DNA from: Candidatus Saccharibacteria bacterium CG_4_10_14_0_2_um_filter_52_9
GTDB lineage: Bacteria > Actinomycetota > Acidimicrobiia > Acidimicrobiales > RAAP-2
Reading direction: 5' to 3'
DNA: 64,000 nt
Assembly: GCA_903970515.1 (NCBI GenBank)
Contig: CAJCJA010000052.1
Location: 28,959 to 92,958, forward strand
Both the position numbers and the translations under genes were made by a program. The notes beneath the pieces were generated by a model. It saw only the letters and a program-made list of their open reading frames with translations. It ran no database searches and had not been told where the DNA came from. Positions 53,111 through 59,336 of the stretch are shown one piece after another. Each line of letters begins with the position of its first letter. Within the stretch, counting starts at the first letter, position 1.

Positions 53111-53641
53111 CTAGTGCTGCTCGTAGGTCCCGACCAACACCGCTCGAGCGATGGCGTGCATGAAGAGGTTGAATCCCAAATACGCGGGCGTTGCCCCCTC
53201 GGGTAGACCGAGCGACTCGACGTCGACCGCGTGCACCGCGACGTAGTAGTAGTGCACGCCATGTCCCGCGGGGGGTGCTGCTCCAACGTAGCCCTTCATG
53301 CCAGCGTCATTGGCCAAAGTAATTGCGGGCGTGGGCAACCGGCTTTCCTGCACGTCACCCGCGCCTGATTCGAGCGACGTCACGGTGGCGGGGATGTCGG
53401 CGACGGCCCAGTGCCAAAAACCCGACGCGGTTGGTGCGACCGGGTCATAGACGCTGACGGCGAAACTCTTCGTCGCCGCGGGAAATCCGTCCCAGGACAG
53501 TTGGGGCGAGGTATCGGAACCTCCCGCGCCCATCACGCCACTGACCTGGGCCATGGCGAGCGTTGCCCCATCGACGAAGTCCTCAGAACTCAGGTGGAAG
53601 GAGGGAAGTTTCGGTAGATCGGCGTAGGGATCTCGGGCCAT
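53111..53641 (-). CDS. YbhB/YbcL-type phosphatidylethanolamine-binding (PEBP) protein
   Basis: 176 residues. PEBP motifs: [31 protein letters not shown], here seen as TSPQLSWDG and [16 protein letters not shown], then [22 protein letters not shown] with the ligand-site His. Small cytoplasmic anion-binding protein; bacterial role unclear. ATG 53641 follows GGAGG five bases upstream. Diverges from the desaturase gene. Confidence 0.9.
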   Translation of the reverse strand: MARDPYADLPKLPSFHLSSEDFVDGATLAMAQVSGVMGAGGSDTSPQLSWDGFPAATKSFAVSVYDPVAPTASGFWHWAVADIPATVTSLESGAGDVQESRLPTPAITLANDAGMKGYVGAAPPAGHGVHYYYVAVHAVDVESLGLPEGATPAYLGFNLFMHAIARAVLVGTYEQH

Positions 53642-53742
53642 GACGTCCTCCTGGTCGCGTACATCTCAATGTATCGCCCGCGCCACACCGCCACGTCACC
53701 AAAAGATGACGGGCGCGCACTCGACGTAGTAATACTGCACTA

Positions 53743-54723
53743 ATGCCCCTCGCACTCGTACCCTCTCCCGACGCACTCAGTGACGTGCTGCCGAGCGAAC
53801 GACTACTCGCGAACGGCATGGCAATCCCTGAACTCCGCGCGTCGTATCGACACATCGACGACTGGCGCAACGCGCGCGCCATATTTATGGTCTGGTTCTG
53901 GACCGCGCTGCTCGCCTACTCCGGAACGCACTGGGGCATCGTGGCGGCGCTCGCCGCCTTCGTGCTGATGGGGCCCGTGCACGCACGGTTCGCCATTTTG
54001 ATGCACGAGGCGGCTCATCGCTTACTGTTTTCGAAGAAGTGGATAAATGACGGCGTTGGCAAATGGCTCGTCGCGTATCCAGCGTTCATCCCGATCTCGC
54101 TGTATCGGCGCAGTCACTTCGCGCATCACCGCGAAGAGTTCGGACCCGACGAACCCGACATCGCCTTCTACCGCGGCTATCCCTGTGCCCCGCGCGATCT
54201 GAGTCGGCGACTCGTTCGTGACGCCATAGGCATCTCCGGTTACAAGAACCTCGTCGCATTAGTGGGCGCCATTTTCAAGCCCGCGAGCCGACGCGTCGCT
54301 TCGTCGATCATTGGTACCCAATTCGTCATGTTCGCGCTCTTTTGGCTCGCTACTGGCGCGTGGTGGTCGTATCTTGCCTTCTGGTTCCTTCCGTGGATGA
54401 CCCAATGGCGCGTGCTCAATCGCCTACGCGCTATCGCCGAGCACGGTGGAATGAGCAAGTCGAGTGATCGTCGACTTACGACTCACAACGTTCGCCAAAC
54501 GTGGTTGGCACGATTCTGGTTCGTCCCGTACAACACTGGCTGGCATCTTGCGCACCACGTCGACATGGGTGTGCCCTGGCACAATCTTCCGGCGTATCAC
54601 GACGAGCTGCGGCGGGCTGGCTACGTGACCGACGAAATCACGTTCAAGAACTACTTCTCCCTCTGGCGAGCAGCGACATCACCGGCCGTCCGCGACAGCG
54701 ACCGCGACGAACTGAGCTTCTGA
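53743..54723 (+). CDS. Membrane fatty-acid desaturase / ketolase family protein
   Basis: 326 residues, four or more helices. Three histidine boxes bind a di-iron centre: HEAAH (88-92), HFAHH (125-129) and HLAHH near 267. It would desaturate or hydroxylate a membrane lipid or carotenoid; regiospecificity cannot be read. ATG 53743 lies six bases after AATACT. The 229 bp between its stop and the convergent SRPBCC gene shows nothing supported. Confidence 0.85.
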   Translation: MPLALVPSPDALSDVLPSERLLANGMAIPELRASYRHIDDWRNARAIFMVWFWTALLAYSGTHWGIVAALAAFVLMGPVHARFAILMHEAAHRLLFSKKWINDGVGKWLVAYPAFIPISLYRRSHFAHHREEFGPDEPDIAFYRGYPCAPRDLSRRLVRDAIGISGYKNLVALVGAIFKPASRRVASSIIGTQFVMFALFWLATGAWWSYLAFWFLPWMTQWRVLNRLRAIAEHGGMSKSSDRRLTTHNVRQTWLARFWFVPYNTGWHLAHHVDMGVPWHNLPAYHDELRRAGYVTDEITFKNYFSLWRAATSPAVRDSDRDELSF

Positions 54724-54952
54724 GTGCCGAGCCCGCGCTCGCACGAAACGGGGCCACATCACGACGCCCTGCCAGCGACCGATCGCTCTCAGACCTGCGA
54801 TGCCCTCTTGCTGAACGACGCAGGGCTCCCACAACATAGGTGCAAATATTGCGGTCGCTCACAAAGTTAGTCTCGATGAAAACAATTCTTCCGCGCTCGC
54901 GCTCTCTCGGTCCACAAGGCTAACTGCAGCCCATCTCAGGAAGAAAGATGTC

Positions 54953-55384
54953 TCATGTCGCCGAAGTGTCCGGTCCTGCGTCGCCGCCGCTCGCAACGAT
55001 TGACAATCGATTGAGGTAGAAGTCCCACCCATTCGTATGATCGGCGACCGCATCCTCAGGTAGTCCGCGGTGCGTGAGCCGCACCCTCGTCTTCTCGCCT
55101 TCGGGAAGCAGAAGAATCTCGACTTCGGTCGAACCGGCGGGAATCGGATGGTTGGGTTCGTCCCAGCCAAATGTGTAGACGACCTTCTGGTTTGGAATGA
55201 CCTCGACGTATTCTCCGACGGCGGGATGTATCCCTTGGGCCAATACACGATGGATACCTCCCGGTCGCGCCTCGATCTCGGCCTCGGTACCCATCCATAA
55301 CACGAGCTGGTCCGACTCGGTCAAGAACGGAAATATCGTCGAGGGACTCGCATCGATGACGACTTCTCGCACTAACTCACTCAT
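54953..55384 (-). CDS. SRPBCC (AHSA1-like) domain protein
   Basis: 143 residues, helix-grip fold: VREVVIDASPSTIFPFLTES, LVLWMGTEAEIEARPGG, VVYTFGWDEPNHPIPAGSTE and the C-terminal NGWDFYLNRLSIVA. Start ATG 55384 lies inside the last codons of the upstream ArsR gene (8-bp overlap). ArsR-AHSA1 pairs are common; the SRPBCC protein may bind a hydrophobic ligand. Confidence 0.85.
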   Translation of the reverse strand: MSELVREVVIDASPSTIFPFLTESDQLVLWMGTEAEIEARPGGIHRVLAQGIHPAVGEYVEVIPNQKVVYTFGWDEPNHPIPAGSTEVEILLLPEGEKTRVRLTHRGLPEDAVADHTNGWDFYLNRLSIVASGGDAGPDTSAT

Positions 55385-55700
55385 TGGGAATGCCTTTCTC
55401 TCGATGGGCCGACTCGGCCACGTCGCGCAATCGCTCCAGACTGTCGTCCCAGTACTCCTCAAGGAAACGGCGAACACGTTTCATCTCTGCGCGATTCGCT
55501 CGATACATTCGGTGCACGCCATCGCGTCGTTCGACGACGAGTGCCGCATCACGCAAAACTCCCAAATGCTGTGAAATCGCCGAACGCGTAACATCATCAA
55601 ACGACGCCGCAATCAATGATGCGGGGAGTTCCGTCGCCCAGACGAGTTTGAGAATCTCTCGTCGCCGCGGTTCGGCGAGTGCCTTGAGCGCCGTGTCCAT
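55377..55700 (-). CDS. ArsR family transcriptional regulator
   Basis: 107 residues, winged helix: LKALAEPRRREILKLVW, then SAISQHLGVLRDAALVVERRDGVHRMYRA (recognition helix and wing). No cysteine metal-sensing motif is present, so it belongs to the non-metal PadR-like ArsR group. Leads the two-gene unit with the SRPBCC gene and should repress it through the palindrome in its promoter. Confidence 0.9.
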   Translation of the reverse strand: MDTALKALAEPRRREILKLVWATELPASLIAASFDDVTRSAISQHLGVLRDAALVVERRDGVHRMYRANRAEMKRVRRFLEEYWDDSLERLRDVAESAHREKGIPNE

Positions 55701-55706
55701 GTCCTT

Positions 55707-55735
55707 ATGTTAGCCTTCACTTACGTAAGTGTCAA
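55707..55735 (-). promoter_or_regulatory. ArsR-SRPBCC promoter with operator palindrome in the spacer
   Basis: On the minus strand: TTGACA (55735-55730), 17 bases, TAACAT (55712-55707), then six bases (AAGGAC) to the ATG at 55700. This is the best sigma-70-type promoter in the window. The perfect 14-bp palindrome CACTTACGTAAGTG (55718-55731) occupies the spacer and touches the -35, where a dimeric ArsR repressor would exclude polymerase. Confidence 0.75.
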
Positions 55736-55847
55736 CTAACTTATTTCACCTTCCTTCACCGATAGACGGCCGTCGAGTGAAGAACGACTCACACGGGGAT
55801 CGCCTCCGCGAAAGAGGTGGGTGACTCTCTTTTCTGCTCGGTGGATG

Positions 55848-55903
55848 GGATTTGATGGTACAGACTATTGGCACAGAAAGCAATAATCTGTACCATTAAA
55901 TCC
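55848..55903. promoter_or_regulatory. 23-bp-arm inverted repeat directly upstream of abiEii
   Basis: Left arm 55848-55870 and right arm 55881-55903 are complementary at 21 of 23 positions (core ATGGTACAGA / TCTGTACCAT, outer GGATTT / AAATCC), with a 10-base loop. The right arm ends on the base before the ATG at 55904. AbiEi antitoxins autoregulate by binding inverted repeats in their promoter, and reported sites are of this length; this is the natural operator candidate. It could also form a hairpin over the start codon. Confidence 0.7.
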
Positions 55904-56695
55904 ATGAACAAACGTTCTGAAACTCAAATCATCGAGATATTCCACTTGCTCTTCATGCAAGTACTGACCTCTCACAGCCAGGATTGGTTCGTCCTGAAGG
56001 GAGGTGCAAACCTTCGCTATTACTTCGGCAGCGCTCGATATTCAAATGACATTGACCTCGACTTCTTTCGCAAGGAAGGCTGGCAGGTTGAACGTGCAGT
56101 CGATGCCGCCCTTGCCGGAAAAGCACTTGAGGTCCTACTAAGCCATCAAGATCTGGAAATTAGAGAGTCAACAAAGCCGAAGCAGACTGAGACCACCCGG
56201 CGATGGAAGCTAGGACTCGCGCAAAGCTCAAGGGAGGGAGGTCTCATCAGTACGAAACTCGAGTTCTCTCACCGTGGGACCAATGGTAGCGACATCCTTT
56301 ATGAAACTATTCCAAACCGAGTAGTAGATCCCTACGCAATCCGACCGGCAACCATGTCGCACTACGGACAAACCGCAGCACTCGAGCAAAAGATTGCAGC
56401 CCTTGCACTTCGTAGCGAGACCAAGGCGCGCGACATCTTTGATCTCGAACTTCTCCTTCGCAATCGCCGCGCTGAAGTATCTTCTCCCGAGCTCAATGGC
56501 AACCATGCGGCGCAGGCGGCGCAAAACGCTTTGGACGTAACTTATTCAAGTTTTCGAACCGAAGTGATTCCGTTTCTTGACCCTGACATGACTGAGTTGT
56601 TTGATGGTGAAGATAACTGGAACAGAATGCGTGAAGGTGTAAGCAACGAGTTAAGCGCCATAGCAGCAGGACATGAAGGGGAGGTCGAATCATGA
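55904..56695 (+). CDS. abiEii: AbiEii-family nucleotidyltransferase toxin (type IV toxin-antitoxin)
   Basis: 263 residues. Nucleotidyltransferase core: FVLKGGANLRYYFG (29-42) and SARYSNDIDLDFF with D49/D51, then a distal Lys/Asp segment ALEQKIAALALRSETKARDIFDLELLL, quoted here as EQKIAALAL and ARDIFDLELL. AbiEii-type toxins modify tRNA 3' ends or otherwise stop growth on phage infection. ATG 55904 follows the inverted repeat; a TTG at 55868 would start inside it. Base composition is more A+T-rich than the his region, which suggests transfer. It overlaps abiEi by ATGA. Confidence 0.85.
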   Translation: MNKRSETQIIEIFHLLFMQVLTSHSQDWFVLKGGANLRYYFGSARYSNDIDLDFFRKEGWQVERAVDAALAGKALEVLLSHQDLEIRESTKPKQTETTRRWKLGLAQSSREGGLISTKLEFSHRGTNGSDILYETIPNRVVDPYAIRPATMSHYGQTAALEQKIAALALRSETKARDIFDLELLLRNRRAEVSSPELNGNHAAQAAQNALDVTYSSFRTEVIPFLDPDMTELFDGEDNWNRMREGVSNELSAIAAGHEGEVES

Positions 56696-57312
56696 GGAGC
56701 ATTGACGCTCTCGCGGAGCTTGGATCTCTTAGAAAGCCAGTTTTCACAACTGCTGAAGCTTCGGCAATGTGGCGAATGGACCCTCCGAGTGCATCAAAAA
56801 CGCTGTCGCGATTAACGGCGGCGAACGTGGTGCAAAAGATACGCCAAGGTATTTGGGCAATCGGGACTGGCACTCCTGACGTCTTTGAAGTTGCTCCAGT
56901 TCTGGTTCGCCCTTACCCAAACTACGTTTCGATGTACAGCGCGCTCTTCAAACGCGGAATGATTGATCAGATTCCACGAAGCATTGATTTGATGTCACTG
57001 GGCCGGCCTATGAGACTTGAAACGTCAGTCGGAGTTTTTACAATTCATCACCTCAATAAAGAGAGTTTCGGTGGCTTCAACGGACAAAGCGCTATTCGCG
57101 CTGGCCTCGCGACAGCTGAGAAGGCGCTTGTCGACACAGTCATGGTTTTGGGTGTACGCAGCGGTAAAGTGACGCTTCCGGAGATTGACTTCACTGCTAA
57201 CTTCAATTTCGATGCCATGTGGTCTTGGGTCGACATGATTTCTTCTCTGCGCCTGAGAACAATTGTCACAAGAAACCTCATGCGCATTACTGATCAGCCT
57301 GTACGAGCCTGA
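56692..57312 (+). CDS. abiEi: AbiEi-family antitoxin/transcriptional regulator
   Basis: 206 residues. An N-terminal winged helix (VFTTAEASAMWRMDPPSASKTLSRLTAANVVQKIRQG, seen as TTAEASAMWRMD and KTLSRLTAANVV) leads into a C-terminal domain with TAEKALVDTVMV. This is the AbiEi antitoxin layout: DNA-binding half for autoregulation and a second half that neutralises the toxin. It follows the toxin gene, whereas classical abiE operons have the antitoxin first. Confidence 0.8.
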   Translation: MRSIDALAELGSLRKPVFTTAEASAMWRMDPPSASKTLSRLTAANVVQKIRQGIWAIGTGTPDVFEVAPVLVRPYPNYVSMYSALFKRGMIDQIPRSIDLMSLGRPMRLETSVGVFTIHHLNKESFGGFNGQSAIRAGLATAEKALVDTVMVLGVRSGKVTLPEIDFTANFNFDAMWSWVDMISSLRLRTIVTRNLMRITDQPVRA

Positions 57313-57381
57313 CGGCACCACATACGAACCTGCCGCTCAGTCAGCGCGAACTCAATGGCTCCAGATTGGAGTTGCCACTTC

Positions 57382-58491
57382 TTAGATGTCGTTAGTTGCG
57401 TGATCTTTCAAATACTCACGCAGATACGGGAGCGCGAAGTCAACCTTGCCGTGTCCGACAGGTCTGATTAGCTCCTGAGCAATAAGGCGCAGCCGATATT
57501 GGCTCGCGTAGTTGCCGTCGACTCCCATTCGCTCTTTGATGTCGGACATCCGACTAGGACCGTCATCCTTTGCCATCTGCACTAAAAACGTTCGTGCAAT
57601 CTCGGTCGTACCAACTAACGAAGGTTCGTGCACCAGAGCACCCATTCGACGGTGAGCAGCGTCCACGCCACGAAGAGCATCTTCCATCGAAATTGCGTCC
57701 TCGTTTGGTTGCTCGCGCCAAACATAGGACCCGACCAGTTGGATCAGAAAAGGATAACCAGCAGTACCCAACGCCATGACTTGCAGAACATTCTCTTCCA
57801 CAGAGCGGCCCGCCTCTTCAATAGGTTCGAGCAACGCCCTTCGAACGTCGGTCATGTCGACCGCGCCGAGCGCATGGCGGTCGGCGCGTCGCAAGAAAGT
57901 GAGAACCTTGTCTTGTAACAGGTCACTCACGGCTCCCGGCAAACCGGCCGCAACGAATGCGACTTCGCGCTTTTCTCGAAACGCATGTTGAATCGTGGTC
58001 ATTAGCTCTCGAAGTTCCTCGCGCGCTTCGTTACCGACCTCATCGACTGAGATAAGGACACCTACGCCGTTTTCGGATAGAAGGGATTCAAGAAGGAAAA
58101 GCTGGTTGCGTAACCCGGGAACGATGCGATGGATGTCTTCACTCGTCCAAGTGACCCCTGCTTGCCCAAAGTTCACACCACTCAAGTGGCGGCGCACTGC
58201 CTTCGTATCGTATTGAGCGAGCATGCCCGGAAGGTGTTCACCCGTGAGCCGGTTGATTAACCCCGGGATGGCGGTCTCTTGAATGACGAGCCAATTTCGC
58301 TGTTTTGCTTCCTCTTCGACGGCGTTAAGCAGAACCGTTTTCCCAGAACCTCTTGGTCCCGTAAAAAGCGTGGCCCTTGACATTGCTCCAGGACCCGCGT
58401 CCATGCCGTCGACAAAAGTCTCGATGAGGTCCTGGCGGCCGACGAGTAAAGGTGGGTCTACTCCGAACGAGGGTTTGAAGGGATCGCGCAT
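57382..58491 (-). CDS. AAA/STAND-type ATP-binding protein
   Basis: 369 residues. LLVGRQDLIETF (15-26) then Walker A GPRGSGKT (45-52), Walker B GVLISVDEVGNEA (about 148-160), an arginine-rich sensor region VLTFLRRADRHALG and a C-terminal winged helix (MSDIKERMGVDGNYASQYRL). Resembles Orc/Cdc6-like or AAA_16 ATPases common in mobile and defence regions. ATG 58491 lies six bases after TACAAT on the minus strand. Convergent with abiEi. Confidence 0.7.
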   Translation of the reverse strand: MRDPFKPSFGVDPPLLVGRQDLIETFVDGMDAGPGAMSRATLFTGPRGSGKTVLLNAVEEEAKQRNWLVIQETAIPGLINRLTGEHLPGMLAQYDTKAVRRHLSGVNFGQAGVTWTSEDIHRIVPGLRNQLFLLESLLSENGVGVLISVDEVGNEAREELRELMTTIQHAFREKREVAFVAAGLPGAVSDLLQDKVLTFLRRADRHALGAVDMTDVRRALLEPIEEAGRSVEENVLQVMALGTAGYPFLIQLVGSYVWREQPNEDAISMEDALRGVDAAHRRMGALVHEPSLVGTTEIARTFLVQMAKDDGPSRMSDIKERMGVDGNYASQYRLRLIAQELIRPVGHGKVDFALPYLREYLKDHATNDI

Positions 58492-58514
58492 AGGCCAATT
58501 GTAGCGTGCCGGGG

Positions 58515-58560
58515 ATTAGAGTTCATTAGTTTTATTAGTTATTATTAGATTTTGTTAGAT
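58515..58560. repeat. Five helically phased TTAG repeats upstream of the ATPase gene
   Basis: TTAG begins at 58516, 58526, 58535, 58545 and 58555, i.e. every 9-10 bp, separated by A/T-only or nearly A/T-only bases. This A+T-rich block lies just upstream of the -10 box (58498-58503) of the minus-strand ATPase gene. It could be an UP-element-like curved tract or an iteron-type protein-binding array. Confidence 0.6.
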
Positions 58561-58621
58561 TTACCAACGTGGGCTGCCTACTAGTAAAGAGCGACCTCAG
58601 AGGTGAAAAAAACCGAGTCGA

Positions 58622-58759
58622 CTAGTTCTGGTCCATGGTGGGAGGAATTGGCACGGCCTGCGCAATTGCCGCAAATGCCCCGATCATTACGTAGTCGACT
58701 TCGAATCTATTGAAAGCTTCAATTATCACTTCGGCTTCTAGTTCTGGATTCACTGGCAT
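58622..58759 (-). pseudogene. Truncated MNT/AbiEii-like nucleotidyltransferase fragment
   Basis: ATG 58759 to TAG 58622 encodes 45 residues: ...EAEVIIEAFNRFEVDYVMIG then AFAAIAQAVPIPPTMDQN. It matches the start of small nucleotidyltransferases (VDYV-[LM]-IGG-x-A...P-x-T-x-D-[LI]-D), but the second Gly is Ala and the frame stops where the catalytic D-x-D should be. The rest of the gene is missing before the TTAG repeats. It overlaps the XRE gene out of frame by 41 bp, the usual layout of XRE/nucleotidyltransferase modules. Confidence 0.55.
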
Positions 58760-59099
58760 CCTCGATTACTCGCGCATTACTGAATCCGGCGAAATTCTTT
58801 CTGTGTCGATCTTCGACTCGCTGCCGTTCAACGTCACTCCGCCTTGAGTGTCTCTCAATTAACAACTGGTCGTGGTCATCAAGACTTTCGAGATGAATTC
58901 TTAGTTCCAATCCCACCGAAGCAAGAATTCGTTGCACCGATTCAAATCCAGGATCAATTCGCCCCAACTCGATTCGAGCGATCGTTGATTGGGCGACGCC
59001 AGCTCGCGCTGCTAATTCACGCTGAGTGAGATTCAATTGCACGCGTGCCAATGCCAACAGGCTCCCCGCGACTGTCGGAGAGGTTGCGGCAGTTCGCAT
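58719..59099 (-). CDS. XRE family helix-turn-helix regulator, likely antitoxin-like
   Basis: 126 residues. Cro/C1-type HTH: LARVQLNLTQRELAARAGVAQSTIARIE (residues about 17-44), then LELRIHLESLDDHDQ and a charged C-terminal tail. Similar proteins precede nucleotidyltransferase toxins, and a broken one follows here. ATG 59099 lies six bases after TATCGT (complement of 59106-59111) with a palindrome overlapping that box. Confidence 0.75.
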   Translation of the reverse strand: MRTAATSPTVAGSLLALARVQLNLTQRELAARAGVAQSTIARIELGRIDPGFESVQRILASVGLELRIHLESLDDHDQLLIERHSRRSDVERQRVEDRHRKNFAGFSNARVIEDASESRTRSRSDN

Positions 59100-59107
59100 G
59101 GTTTCAC

Positions 59108-59125
59108 GATAGCATATCCGCTATC
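59108..59125. promoter_or_regulatory. XRE operator GATAGC-N6-GCTATC
   Basis: Perfect inverted repeat GATAGC (59108-59113), six bases, GCTATC (59120-59125). It overlaps the minus-strand -10 box TATCGT of the XRE gene, as expected for autorepression. Confidence 0.55.
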
Positions 59126-59244
59126 AGAATCCGAGAGCCTGCAAGAAGCTCCCCTGGCACTCCGTGAAAGGTCCTGCACGTAGTCACGCATCCTTGAGTA
59201 CGGCAAATGGATGGGGCGGGGTAGCCTAAAAGCGGGGGCTAACG

Positions 59245-59289
59245 CCTGGTAAATCCAGGTGTGCGCTGAGGAGTGCTCCAGCACTGGAG
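59245..59289. repeat. Two short hairpins at the left edge of the transposase unit
   Basis: CCTGG-TAAAT-CCAGG (59245-59259) and CTCCAG-CA-CTGGAG (59276-59289) lie back to back where composition shifts from mixed to very G+C-rich, 48 bp before the chosen transposase start. They could be part of an element end, a transposase binding site or a leader structure. No inverted counterpart was found past 62770. Confidence 0.35.
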
Positions 59290-59336
59290 GGGGACACTCT
59301 CAGGGCATGGCTGAGTCGCCCCCTGGGGGTGCTGTC

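Noticed and set aside
54859..55248. 129-codon minus-strand frame overlapping the SRPBCC gene
   Set aside because: Out of frame with the SRPBCC protein, which has a clear fold; the product is Arg/Ser-rich noise.
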